Shown piece after piece: positions 49,324-60,744 of a stretch of DNA of 64,000 nucleotides. Location of the stretch: assembly GCA_907164885.2 (NCBI GenBank), contig OU015495.1:105485545-105549544 (forward strand). The letters run 5' to 3'. Source of the stretch: Dolomedes plantarius. Lineage: Eukaryota; Arthropoda; Arachnida; Araneae; Dolomedidae. Numbering within the stretch: the stretch's first letter is position 1; every line of letters starts with the position of its first letter. Below the pieces are notes generated by a model. It was not told the DNA's origin, did no database searches, and saw nothing but the letters and a program-made list of their open reading frames with translations. The position numbers were made by a program, and so were the translations under genes.

Positions 49324-49949
49324 CAGGGTGGTCCAAAATTATTGAGCACATTTCATGTTTTAAAAAAAAAATGAGGTACGTACATGTTTATTGTTTTCTT
49401 GGAAAGACAACTTAAAATAGTTTTACACAACAAAATTTTAAACAATAAAAAACTTCCACATAAGCCGGTAGATGGCGCAACAACATTTCGAAAGAAAAAT
49501 TTACTTATTGCGTCAGTCTTCAAAGGGTTACCGTACAGGAAAAAACAATGTGCGTTTTGTGGTTCCATGAAAGCAAATCCGTTGTAACTAATTATCTTTT
49601 TTAAATTTGGACCATCTTGGGGTGGTACAAAATTATTAAGCACATTTCATGTTTGAAAAAAAAAAGAACAAAATGAGTTACAAAGGATTTGCTTTCATGG
49701 AACCACAAAACGCACATTTCTTTTTCCTGTACGGTAGCCATTTGCAGATTGACGCAATTAGTACATTTTTCTTACGCAATGTTGTCGGGCCCTCTACCGG
49801 CTTATGTGGAAGTTATTTAATGTTTGAAATTTTGTTGTGTAAAACTGTTTTAAATTGTCTTTCTAAGGAAAGAATAAACATGTAAGTACCGCATTTTGTT
49901 CTTTTTTTTAATGAACATTAAATGCGCTCAATAATTTTGGACCATCCTG
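49324..49949. mobile_element. foldback Tc1/mariner MITE with duplicated inner end
   Basis: The ends CAGGGTGGTCCAAAATTATT and its complement are flanked by TA. The arms (from 49324 and to 49949) are inverted over some 250 bases each. At 49609-49645 an internal GGACCATCTTG joins GGGTGGTACAAAATTATT, which looks like a right end abutting a left end. The locus may thus be two partial copies fused, or an internal end duplication. The family recurs at 59784-60279, which retains a transposase tail. Frames here are shadows of the repeat. Confidence 0.82.
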
Positions 49950-50829
49950 TATATATATATACACTGTCAAAATACATATGCCTATATTTCCTTTATGGAC
50001 ATCTTTAATCTTTATCATTAATTACGCATGAAAAATTTTTTTAATTTACGTACTTTTCATGAAATACCCTAAATGTAAACATAATGGCATAAGTTATTCA
50101 AAAAATGAAAATCAACTCTCAATTAATTCCTTAAGTATAAAATATCTGTTTATCTATGTACCGAAACATTTGCTTTACATATCATCAACATTTAAGCTAC
50201 TTATTAAAATAAACTTTAGCTTAGGGGGTATTATACTACTTGCGATTATTGTACATTACTATACTAAACGCAATGAATAATCATTTGTTTATAAAATGAA
50301 CATCAATACTGAAATAAGTTACCATTCAATACAACATTCACCTTCGCACTGTAAAATATTTAGTTCACATAATATTAGCATTTAAACTCCATCTAGAATA
50401 AGTTTTATGACTCTCTTCTATTTTTCCAAATGCCGCCAGAAACACTGAGAATGGAGGTCAGCTGTGCATAAAGTAGCGGTCTTAGATACTTTAACAACCA
50501 TTCCCCGCAACAGCTGACTTAGGACAATAAAATAAACCAGTCGTAGTGAATAACAGAATGCCTCCGAGGTATCTTGGAATACAGTGAAATTTTATTATTC
50601 TAGCTGAAACATCTTTCTTTGTAAACCTAAGTGCATGGCGTTTCCTTTTAGGCAATAGAGAAAATTTCCATCCGTATCTGTATAAATGTAACCAAATATG
50701 CTCGTTTGTAATAAAAACTATTTTGAGTACATTTCTTTTTTATTGCGGTTATAAGTGATTTAACCTTCAGTTCCATTTTTTTAGTTTTCATTGCAACAAA
50801 ATATATTTTTTAAATAAAACTTTACAGTA
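49950..50829. other. nothing recognised
   Basis: AT-rich; no supported gene. Confidence 0.5.
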
Positions 50830-51376
50830 CAACTTAAGTCTGACGCAGAATCGCCGATTTCATGATATCTTCTGAAAGCGTTAGAAAGCAACAAACATAT
50901 AAAAAGGATCTGAAAAAATAGTAAAAATAGCTTTAGAGTCACTGAGACCAGTCTGTAAATTATTAAAACAGTTCTTTCCGGTACAGAAAAGCAGAATATT
51001 TTCTAGAGTCTCCCGATCTTTGGAGCATACTGGACCAATATCAGTAGCTGCAAGGTTGAAGCTGTGCAAGTAAGATTCCATGACAACATGGCCAATTCTA
51101 GCTTTAGAAGAGAAACTGGCAGTCCGTCTGGGAACCCTTTCAAAATGCAAAATGTCATTAGGCAGAAAATTAAAAAGATGTCTCTAACCACCAGTATTCC
51201 TCCATGAATCGCACCAGTTGGCTTTTGTCTCTGCTGGAACCTGCTGATGCACTTGGAAAGAGCAGGAGACACGGAAGGAGAAATCGCGCCCATGTTTGAG
51301 GATAATTTAGCTGATGTGTCGGCAACTTCATTGCCATGAATACCACAATGAACAGGGACCCATTGTAAGGTAATTT
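50830..51376 (-). pseudogene. second LINE 3' fragment (RNase H C-terminus)
   Basis: On the minus strand a frame near 51370 reads ITLQWVPVHCGIHGNEVADT, the last His and Asp of an RNase H domain, then continues to about 51190. After a frameshift another frame gives ILHFERVPRRTASFSSKARI and GHVVMESYLHSFNLAATDIG, then PVCSKDRETLENILLFC, a zinc-knuckle-like C-terminus like that of R1/I-group LINEs. It is 5' truncated and differs clearly from the copy at 38658-39604, so a different subfamily is likely. Confidence 0.82.
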
Positions 51377-51561
51377 AATGAAAATTTAAAAAGTCATGTC
51401 TTGTAGGCTTGAGATAAAAGTGCTAGTCTAGTGTATAAATTAAAATAATGGTATTTTTATTTTTAGACAGCGCTTTACTTATATTTTACGTGTAGTCATT
51501 TAAAGATTTTATTTAGCGTCAGATGGAAAATATGGATAATGTAATATGTTATTTGTTAATA

Positions 51562-51892
51562 CAGTGGAACCCCGTTTTAGCGAACCCGGTATATAACGAA
51601 CTCATGGATATAACGAACGAAAATTTTGGTCCCGCTATTTTCCTACTGTACGTAATTTAATTAGTATTGTGTCAGTTTAATAAAATCGATTTTATTCGAT
51701 TTAATTCATTTATTATCATTTTTAATAGAATTTATCATTTTAATACATCATTATTAAATACACATTGCAACTAATGAGCTATAGAGTTTGTGAACTCTAG
51801 TATTTTTCTTAATGGTTCGGATACAGCGAACGACCGGACAAAGCGAACAAAACCTTTTGTCCCTTTAAGTTCGTTATAACGGGGTTCAACTG
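51562..51892. mobile_element. pogo/Tigger-like MITE, 331 bp
   Basis: The left end CAGTGGAACCCCGTTTTAGC and the right end (complement CAGTTGAACCCCGTTATAAC) are classic pogo/Tigger termini with TA on both sides. A second CGAAC-containing subterminal block repeats inside each end (GGATATAACGAAC on the left, GGATACAGCGAAC and CGGACAAAGCGAAC on the right). No coding capacity. Confidence 0.88.
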
Positions 51893-53723
51893 TACCAAAA
51901 AACCAAGAAATAATGTTATAAAATTATAATCGTCATAAAATTATATCCTCTTTAGGACACACTCCTTGCAAGAATGGCATATTGCAAATTTCTAAATCTG
52001 ATCATCCTGATAAAACTCACAAAATATGGTCGACTGCAGCGCTAAAAGGTTCCAGAATTATAAATATTCCGATATTTCACATCCTGATCAGTCTGCCTTT
52101 CTTCCGATACATGCGTGGGAAATATTTCATTTCCATTAAAACAAGTACGTGACATATTTATAGTCGACATTGATTCTTAAGATTTAGAAGACCGAAGATT
52201 TTTTTTCTTTTGGTTGAAAGGTTTAAAAAAACATCTAAAACTCGATATTGTCGCAGAATTTTTCATTTAATTAGTACATATGGCAACTTTGAACGAATCA
52301 AATGTCAAAATTATGGATGATGCGAAAATCCATTCTCGGTTATAATAAAAATCTCTTTTGATGTTAAAAATTAATCTGTGTGGGAGATTTTAACTGGTTT
52401 CCATTTTCGCCTAGTTAATAATTAGTTCAGAGATAAACACAGATGTTAGTATTTTGCAACACAGAAGCTGCTTTGCAGTAAACTTCAACAAACTTGTTTG
52501 GCCCAGTAACACTCAAGAAGATTTTGGGGAAGGCCATAAAATGTATCGAAGTCTTAAAAAAAAGAACATAATAAACAGGATATTTTCTCTGTATTACAGC
52601 ATAAACTATCCAAGAGGGTCCAGTTTATATTCGAGAAACCACTTCCAGAAAGACATACGGAAAAATAAAGGTCAGGGGAAATAAACTTGAAAATCTATGC
52701 AGACTATTTATTTTTGAACAATATGCAAACAAGATTTTGGTATTTTGAGTGATTTCTGAATGGAATAATATAGTGTCGTTCATTCCGCTGAGAATATTTT
52801 ATGGGCTTTCCACAATTTTCTATATTCTTATGTACAGAGAAATAGAGAATTACATTTAGATTATTCAGAAAAATAAGGTCAAATTTGAAAACTCTAAACA
52901 TGGAAATTTTTTAATATTAAACATGAACACAGTATTTCAAAACATAACAGAAATTTTATTATATTCTTAAACGGTAAATAATCCTGTTTTTTTATTTAAT
53001 TTAGAAAGATCATGTAGTAGCAAAGTCCTTATAACAGAAAAAAAAATAGTCTATGAAACTGAATTAGTCTATGAAATTTTTTAGTCTATGATTTAGTCTA
53101 TGAAATTTTTTTTTGACTAACTACACTGCCGTAACAAATAAAAAAACTTAAATCAGTTAAAGCCCCTTTTTTTACTGTAACAAAGTATTAAAATTTTATT
53201 TGTTCCTACCATAGAGTAAGGCCTTTTTTTATCAATTAAAAGCAATCTCCCTCTACTAAAAAAATCCTTTTTTCAACACGCATATATATTTAAAAAGATC
53301 AATTAAACATATATTCACAAAATACCTAAGGTTCAAGCTCGTAATACAAAATACAGTATATATATTAAAAAAAAAAGATTATAAAACGTTTCAAAGAAAC
53401 AGATTTTTTTTTTGCATTTAACAAAATATTCTAAGAAACTAAACTAATAAAAGTAAAAGTGTATGCCATTATGCTAGTTCATTTTGCACTTATTATTTAA
53501 ATTTTGAAATTAAATGAAGGATTTTGTAAATATACCCTGTAAGAAATTTATTTATTTTATCCATCGCTTCAAAATTAGTAAAGAAATGTTTATAATCTCC
53601 ATATTTCAAGACCATTTTTTGTGTTTTGCTTCATTTTTTTATAAATGCACAAAAAATACAATACTTTTTCTTTTTAAATTGCAACAAATTGTTTAAATAT
53701 AATTAATAAAATATTTTTTTAAA
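51893..53723. other. no gene; small tandem motif
   Basis: TTAGTCTATGAAA-like units repeat about four times at 53047-53110. The rest is very AT-rich without a supported frame. Confidence 0.55.
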
Positions 53724-56241
53724 TCTATATCTATAAAGGAAGAAGTCCTGACTTATATATACATATATACATACACGTATCAACGCCCAGCAAAAACTAT
53801 TGGAGATACAGATATCAAATTTTAGGAGCTTATTACTTTTGTGCTGAAGGCGTCATTTAAGAAGCGATTTTTCAAAATTCGCCCCCCAAGGGGGGAAGGG
53901 GGGCAAAACGTGTTTTTTACATATTCCTTCATATCTCAAAGAAGGATATTGATATCCATAACATTCTTGCTTTAAAATGTAAGTAACATGAATACCTAAA
54001 AAACAATTTCAGGATTTTTCAAAATTATACCCCCAAGGGGGGGAGGGGGGAAAAACGTGTTTTTACGTGTTTTATCACATTTTCCTTCATATCTCGAAGA
54101 AGAAAACAGATATCCATAAGATTCTTGCTTTAAAATGTAAGGAACATAAATACCTAAAAACCAATTTCAGGATTTTTCGAAATTCGACCCCATGGGGGGG
54201 AGGGGGCAAAACGTATTTTCCCATATTCCCTCATATCTCAAAGAAGGAAATTGATATCCATAACATTCTTGCTTTAAAATGTAAGAAACATGAATACCTA
54301 AAAACCAATTTCAGGATTTTTTAATTCGGCCCCCAAGGGAGAGGGGGGGGGGGGTAAACGTGTTCTTACGGGCAAAACGTGTTTTTTACATATTCCTTCA
54401 TATCTCAAAGAAGAAAATTGATATCCATAAGATTCTTGCTTTAAATTTTAAGAAACATGAATACCTAAAAATCAATTTCAGGATTTTTCAAAATTCGGCC
54501 CCCAAGGGGGAGAGGGGGGGGGGGCTAAACGTGTTCTTACGTGTTTTATCTATATATATAAAGAAATCAACGCCCAGCAAAAACTATTGGAGATACAAAT
54601 ATAAAATTTTAAGAGCTTATTACTTTTGTGCTGAAGGCGTCATTTAAGAAGCGATTTTTCAAAAACCGCCCCCCAAGGGGGGGAGGGTGGCAAAACCTGG
54701 TTTTACATATTCTTTCGTATCTCAAAGAAGAAAACTGTTATCCATAAGATTCTTGCTTCAAAATATAGGGAACATGAATACCTAAAAACTTATTTCATGA
54801 TTTTTCAAAATTCGGCCCCCAAGGGGGGGGGAGGGGGCTAAACGTGCTTTATCTATATATATAAAGGAATCAACATCCAGCAAAAACTAAAGGAGATACA
54901 GATATCAAATCTTACGAGCTTATTACTTTTGTGCTGAAGGCGTCATTTAAGAAGCGATTTTTCAAAATTCGCCCCTCCCAAGTGGGGAGGAGGGCAAAAC
55001 GTGTTTTTTACATATTCCTTCATATCTCAAAGAAGAAAATTGATATCCATAAGATTCTTGCTTTAAAATGTAAGAAACATGAATACCTAAAAACCAATTT
55101 CAGGATTTTTCAAAATTCGGCCCCCAAGGGGGAGAGGGGGGGACAAAACGTGTTCTTACGTGTTTAATCTATATATATAAAGGAATCAACGCCCAGCAAA
55201 AACTATTGGAGATACATATATCAAATTTTAAGAGCTTATTACTTTTGTGCTGAAGGCGTCATTTAAGAAGCGATTTTTCAAAATTCGCCCCCAAGGGGGG
55301 GAGGGGGGGCAAAACGTGTTTTTTACATATTCTTTCGTATGTCAAAGAAGGAAATTGATGTCCATAAGATTCTTACTTTAAAATGTAAGGAACACGAATA
55401 CCTTAAATCCAATTTCAGGATTTTTTAAAATTTGGTCCCAGGGGACAGGGAGGGGGGGGGCTTAACGTGTTTTTCACGTATTCCTTCATATCTCAAAGAA
55501 AGAAACAGATATCCATAAGTTTCTTGCTTTAAAATGTAAGTAACATGAATACCTAAAAACCAATTTAAGGATTTTTCAAAATTCGGCCCCCAAGGGGGTT
55601 AGGGGGGGGGCTAAACGTGTTTTTTACATATTCCGTCATATCTCAAAGAAGGAAACAGATATCCATAAGATTCTTGATTTAAAATGTAAGAAACACAATT
55701 AAATGTAACAAACACGATCAATGTCACGATTTTTCGACATTCGCTTTAGATTTTGAAAAAATTGCTAGAAACAATCCAATAATTTATATTTCCTACATAT
55801 CACTATTTTGAACACCAAATTGGTAGTAGGAGAAAAGAGAGAGATCAACCTTAATTAAATGAAGTGTGGAAAGGTGTGTGTGAATTGTATATATTTCGGT
55901 TGTTAGTACGTATACATCTAGAGCTCAGGTTAACTCCATTCATTTTTATTATCCTGGGCAACGTCAGGTAATTCTTTGTTTATGAAACCGGCGATTTTCA
56001 CAAGGGTTTACGGGGAAGCCCTCAAACTCCTCGAAGGGCCGGGATCCAGTGGGTTATCAAAATTGAAAGAAACATTTTAATGCTGACATTAGCATGGGGG
56101 GTGGGGGGGGTTATTATAATATGCTGATGGGATACTGACCAGTGGAGAGGGGTTTCGATTGGCATAAAATACAAATATACATATCATACAAGTAAGCTTT
56201 ATTAAGGGTTCACCCGTGCAACGCCGGGTATATAAAGCTAG
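53724..56241 (+). mobile_element. Helitron type 2 with repeated 5' ends
   Basis: It starts TCTATATCTATAAAGGAAG after an A and ends GGGTATATAAAGCTAG before a T, with the hairpin ACCCG-TGCAACGC-CGGGT just upstream: Helitron features, different in sequence from copies A-E. Three more 5'-type starts, TCTATATATATAAAG followed by AAATCAACGCCCAGC or GGAATCAACGCCCAGC or GGAATCAACATCCAGC, occur inside at 54549, 54852 and 55168, each after an A. There is only one 3' end. No Rep/helicase frame is present. Confidence 0.75.
53873..55740 (+). repeat. ~150-bp C/G-rich minisatellite inside Helitron 2
   Basis: Each unit starts around CAAAATTCGGCCCCCAAG, has a G run of 6-12, then GCAAAACGTGTTTTTTACAT, CCTTCATATCTCAAAGAAG, ATCCATAAGATTCTTGCTTT and CCAATTTCAGGATTTTTC. 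Units begin near 53873, 54020, 54178, 54320, 54489, 54658, 54807, 54962, 55110, 55278, 55427 and 55576, spaced about 142-169 bases where uninterrupted. Three are cut short by a new head. Translated frames in this region are repeat shadows. Confidence 0.9.
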
Positions 56242-57351
56242 TATCTTTATAAATACATTGAAATGGGGGAAACGACAGGCTCGTGAAAAAACTGCCTCTA
56301 ACTGTATATGTTTTAAAACATTTAAACGCATATAAATAATTGAAAATTAATTTATTCTTTTCTAAAATAATCCAATATGATCCTAGAGATCTCATTTCGA
56401 ATGCATTTTGTATTTTTTGTAAGCTATCCATTTCCATAAAATATTAGAAATATAAGATTGTAGCAAAGTTAAAAACCATCTTATAATTAGTTTTTAAAAA
56501 ATACATACATAACGCTTTCGAAATTAGATTAAATATTACGTGAAAAGGATTTTGAAAAATTAACCTTATTAAAGTAAACTTGTAAACAAAATATTAAAAG
56601 AAAAAAAACTATGCTGAATCATCCTTCTATGTATATTTAGAATTATTTACATAAAAAAATGTATTTCGAAGTTCTTCTTTTAATTGTCATTTTACAATCT
56701 TATCAACAAATTAAAGTAATGTCTAATTAAATAAGGAATAATTAATTTAATGTGTAACAAAATCAGATGAGTGGATATAAATAAATTATCAGATATTAAT
56801 TTAATAAGTCTGCATATTTACTCCATAATTACTGATGATGTACAGGAATATAATTAAAATGGTTTAAAATAAAGGTGTTGATGAAACATAAGCATATTAA
56901 ATTTAATGAAATACGCGAACGTGGGCATTTAAAAGGTTCTTGTATCGCTGATGTCTGCCTTAAAAGCTGTTTTCCCTGCCTAAAGAATTTTGTGCACACA
57001 AAAACAACATACACTAACATTGAGACATTCAGACGAGCTATTTGCTTTGAAATACAGACGTTATAAAATTTAAAGCATATTAATTTCTCTGCATAGTGGT
57101 TAGTATCTCTGGGCGTTAAGAGAAATTAAAAGGGGTGGGGGAAGCATAAAAGCTTTGAAACATCCCGAGAACACTAGACACAGTAGGTATGGGAATAAAT
57201 AATTCCGAATGCTATTCGTAATTTTTGCTTTAATATTATCCTTCGTTATCTAATTTTTTCGTGTGTAATGCGAATGTTGCTATGGTTGATATTAATTATA
57301 ATTTCAAACTACAAGGTGTCTTTTTCACAACAACATCTTTCTTTACTATGT
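56242..57351. other. nothing recognised
   Basis: AT-rich. A 22-base similarity to the foldback family of 46557-47301 (GGGCATTTAAAAGGTTC, 56928-56944) is too short to call. Confidence 0.5.
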
Positions 57352-57672
57352 TCTGCTGTTTCCAATCCCCTTGGTGTAGAAAAGCCTACACCAAGTCCAA
57401 AGGACCTAGTTCTTCAAATCCTATGTCCTTGTCAAAGGGTAGTAAGCAGCTTCACTTTAAGGCCAGGTGCCACTAGGGCTGAAGTTTGACTTGACCTCGA
57501 AGAACATCGGTCCTGTAATTTTGAACCGAGTCAAGTGACGAGACCGGAACACTTGACCCCGCAACTCTAGAGGTAAATTTTAGAACTTGGAGGACATTGT
57601 AGCCACTACCTATTTTACGTGCCCAGGCCACCATTAGTGAATTTTCAGCTACGAGCATCGAACTAGGGACAT
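57352..57672 (-). repeat. SINE-B copy, minus strand
   Basis: Read on the minus strand, the box-B-like AGTTCGATGCTCGTAGCTG is followed by TGGTGGCCTGGGCACGTAAA, TGTCCTCCAAGTTCTAAAAT and GGACTTGGTGTAGGCTTTTC, ending CCAAGGGGATTGGAAACAG. Order and sequence match 59125-59490. The tail here is a single AAACAG. Box A is lost. Confidence 0.82.
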
Positions 57673-57949
57673 TCAGAATTTTCTATGTTCTAGGACACAG
57701 GTAAGAAATATAGATACATAAAAGGACCCAAATTTGTCACTGCATCTCTGTTTTTTTCTTTAAAAAAGAAAATTTCCGGGGAGGCGCTGGGTAATCTTGC
57801 CATTAATAATGCCCTTTATATTTCCTTCAAAAGTAGACTTTGTAGAAATGTTAAATATAAAGAGATGCTAAAGAACGTCCTTGATAAGTCTGTGTAAACG
57901 CCCACATTATAAAAGGGTTAGTGCCGCAAGCTGCCCTGCAGTGGGCTCG

Positions 57950-58215
57950 GGACTACTTTTAATACTGGATCTGTGCCACTCACATCGTGTAGTGGTTAGC
58001 ACCATGAGCTTCCAAGCAGTGGAATTGAGTTTAAAAACCCAAAATAGACTTAGTAATTTCCGTGTCGTCCTTCTCATAGGCAGCAATTCTAGCTTAACTA
58101 AATGGTGCTCCTATAGTAAAGTAGCCAGCAAACCTGCGGTAAAGAACAAAATTCGGAAGTCTCCCGACAAAGTGCCTCCGCATTAATAATACTAATAGTT
58201 ATAATAATAATAATT
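57950..58215 (+). repeat. tRNA-derived SINE (type C), plus strand
   Basis: The box A-like TCGTGTAGTGGTTAGCACC and a degraded box B (GGAATTGAGTTTAAAAACCC) precede body motifs TTTCCGTGTCGTCCTTCTC and GTGCCTCCGCATTAATAAT shared with 32488-32712. The tail is (TAA)n, unlike the (AAC)n tails of SINE-A and SINE-B. Confidence 0.75.
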
Positions 58216-59124
58216 CTGTGTACAAATACACATGTTACAAATTTACAGTACTACAAAAATTAGAGATGGCGAGTTAGAAATATACCAAAAGCCCCCCATT
58301 AACAAAGGTTAACGTTGCTAAACTAACAGAAATTTTATAACTGCTCCCTGGAATTCTTTTTTAAAAAACACAGAAGGGTACCTTTTGATTTTAATGACAA
58401 TGAATTACCAGTTATAGTTATTCGTACTAATTAAAGCATGAATGTACAAGAAAAACACGCTGTATCTGAAAAAATCTAAATATACAGTAAAAAAATTATA
58501 TATTCAGAGGTTATAATTAAAATTCTTTTAGTGGTTTATAAATAGGGTCTAATTAAAATAATAACAAAATTTACGTAGATTTTCAGAGTTTCTCTTCTGG
58601 GAAAAATCATTTCGTTTATCGCTATGCTGACATTGTTTTGAGCAATCTGTATATTATTCCAGTACTTTTTCTTCCGTTATGCATGATTAATTAGAAAAAT
58701 CCCCATGCGGCTAATTAGGAGTTCATTATGACCTTTATTCCTCGATTGCACCCGCTATCCATAAGTAAATGTCAAGGTATGCTAGCAGCGTAGCTTGATA
58801 ATTTTCACAATAGAAAAGCTTACCTCAAAACATGCACGTACTTCGGTTCCTTTTAGCAAAGAACATTTCTATAAGAAAGACCTTCAGTTTAGTAAACTCT
58901 GAATATTGCTTCGATTTTATGGCTAAGTTACCCAGTTTGAATTTTTCAAGAGCTGCATCTTTGTCCTGGTGTAGGTCACTACTTCTCGACAATAATTCCC
59001 CCCAGTAAATTCAATAGTTTGCAGCAATTGTTAAAGAGCTTCTCGGTATAAGAAATTCGTAACTGTGTTAAGGGTATGAAGTAAGGATTTATAAGGACGT
59101 GAAATGAACAAGATGTGCAATGAG
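58216..59124. other. nothing recognised
   Basis: No supported gene or repeat. Confidence 0.5.
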
Positions 59125-59490
59125 GGGGGGGGGGTGGCTCAGTTGGTAAGAGCGGCGGGCCAGTTGTTGAACGTCCTTGGTTCGATGCTCGTCGCTGAAA
59201 ATCCACCGCCGTGTTCACTAATGGTGGCCGGGGCACGTAAAATAGGTGGTGGCTACGATGTCCTCCAAGTTCTCAAATTTACCTTTGGAGGTGCGGGGTC
59301 AAGTGTTCCTGACTCAGTTCAAAATTACGGGACCGATGTTCTTCGAGGTCAAGTCAGACTTCAGTCCTAGTGGTACCTTGCTTTAAAGTGAAGCTGCTTA
59401 CTACCCTTCGCCAAGGACCTAGGATTTGAGGACTTAGGTCCTTAGGACTTGGTGTAGGCTTTCCTACACCAAGGGGATTGGAAACAACAA
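59125..59490 (+). repeat. SINE-B, full-length copy
   Basis: The head has GGTGGCTCAGTTGGTAAGAG (box A) and CCTTGGTTCGATGCTC (box B) at polymerase III spacing. The body holds GGCACGTAAAATAGGTGGTG and GATGTCCTCCAAGTTCTC, then GGACTTGGTGTAGGCTTTCC. It ends CCAAGGGGATTGGAAACAAC plus AACAG. The tRNA fold is not continued past box B, and the transcript would be about 360 nt, so this is a SINE and not a tRNA gene. Confidence 0.88.
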
Positions 59491-59783
59491 CAGATGTGGA
59501 ATTGTTTGAGTTCAGAAGAGAGGCACCAAGACTTTCCAATCACAGTCGGCATGAACTTTCTTGTTTTGTATAGTCCTTGAAAGCGATTCCATCACGCGTG
59601 TCTGAATTTTGTGTATTACTGTTCATTCAAAAGTTACTCACAAGTGCCTAAATGCAACTAACGCGATGTCATTCGCAAAGAGTTAGAAGAACAAGATATT
59701 GAGCCTGAGGTAGCCTAGTGGTAGAATATTGGCTTTCGATACTGAGGATGTTCGGATGGAATCCCGTCAAGAGCCATTGAATA

Positions 59784-60279
59784 CAGGGTGGTCCAAAATT
59801 ATTGAGCTCGTTTCATTTTTTGAAAAAAAAGAACAAAATGAAGTATGTACATGTTTATTGTTTTCTTGGAAAGACAATTTAAAACAGTTTCGCGCAACAA
59901 AATTTTTAAACATTAAATAACTTCCACATAAGTCGGTAAATGGCGCGACAACATTTTGCAAGAAAAATTTACTGATTGCGTCAGTCTGCAAATGGCTAGC
60001 GTACAGGAAAAAACATAAAAATGTGACTTTTGTGGGGTTTTTTTTCATTGGAGGAATACCTGCGGAAATGCTGTAAAACACTTGGCGTGAAATTGAATAT
60101 CGGCTGGATATTTTGCATGCCATAAATGGAGTTCATGTTGAAGTTATTTAATGTTTAAAAGTTTGTTGTATAAAACTGTTTTAAATTGTCTTTCCAAGAA
60201 AACAATAAACATGTACGTACCTTATTTTGTACTTTTTTTTTCAAACATTAAATGCTCTCAATTATTTTGGACCACCCTG
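59784..60279. mobile_element. 496-bp MITE of the CAGGGTGGTCC family
   Basis: The ends CAGGGTGGTCCAAAATTATT and its complement (ending ACCACCCTG at 60279) are flanked by TA. The arms extend inward over the CATGTTTATTGTTTTCTTGG block, and the family is shared with 49324-49949. Unlike that copy it keeps a piece of transposase gene at 60052-60151, so it is a deletion product of an autonomous Tc1/mariner. Confidence 0.9.
60052..60151 (+). pseudogene. Tc1/mariner transposase C-terminal tail
   Basis: A frame reads TWREIEYRLDILHAINGVHV and then EVI, ending in TAA (60149-60151). This is the typical C-terminus of mariner-type transposases (W-x-E-I-E-Y-R-x-D followed by G-x-H-x-E). Only about 25-30 codons remain. 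The stop directly abuts the right inverted arm, the same arrangement as in the element at 1619-3096. Confidence 0.72.
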
Positions 60280-60481
60280 TACCTTAGTGTCTAGGCCGGA
60301 TATGAGCACGTTAAATCTGTAGACCGGGAATTTATTCCTTGAAATCAGTTGGTGGGGAAGGTACGATCCCCCAAGATGTCATCCCTGGAGATGCTCGGTG
60401 AAAATTGAGGTGGCACTCGGCTAAGTCGGACTACGACCCTTGTAGTGCCATTATAAACCGGAGACCGTCAGCCTATAAAAT

Positions 60482-60744
60482 GAGAAAAATATAGCATCGA
60501 ATTCATAAAATGAGAAAAATATAGCATCGAATTTTGTTATGGATCATCTCATTGATAAAAACTATTTTAAGGGTAAAGACATAATCGGAATCTTCAGTTT
60601 CACAGTTTGAAAAAGAGGGAAAAAACCAACTTTTCTCAATTTCCCGATTTTAACTGAACTTCTATTAACGTTTTAATTTATTTCAAGTTAAGTTGTGGGG
60701 CACGTGTCCCCCCGACGCTACGCCTATGATGACTGATACATTGG
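60482..60744. other. nothing recognised beyond the 30-base tandem unit
   Basis: AT-rich sequence between SINE-A and a LINE fragment. Confidence 0.5.

Larger units (their letters stand above)
59705..60481 (+). repeat. SINE-A copy split by a MITE
   Basis: The 5' part (59705-59783) has GAGGTAGCCTAGTGGTAGAA (box A) and GGATGGAATCCCGTCAAG (box B). The 3' part resumes at 60282 with CCTTAGTGTCTAGGCCGGAT and continues through GATCCCCCAAGATGTCATCC and TATAAACCGGAGACC. Removing 59784-60281 restores a continuous SINE. After 60475 a 30-base unit (ATAAAATGAGAAAAATATAG...) is duplicated in tandem (60475-60533). Confidence 0.87.

Noticed and set aside
49353..49643. 96-codon minus-strand frame and its plus-strand relative at 49649-49885
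   Set aside because: Both frames arise from the inverted arms of the same MITE and encode near-identical peptides. They contain no transposase motif.
54067..55167. Repeated frames containing HISKKKIDIHKILALK
   Set aside because: They are shadows of the ~150-bp minisatellite, occur once per unit, and are cut off by the G runs.
57268..57489. 73-codon frame
   Set aside because: It overlaps a minus-strand SINE-B and its composition follows the repeat.
59125..59200. Possible tRNA gene
   Set aside because: Box A and box B are present, but the sequence continues into a SINE body with an (AAC)n tail and further copies exist. The same reasoning applies to the heads at 26530, 32650, 39620 and 57965.
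59784..60279. CRISPR-like or phage features
   Set aside because: No array of short identical repeats with unique spacers exists anywhere in the window, and the sequence is clearly eukaryotic.
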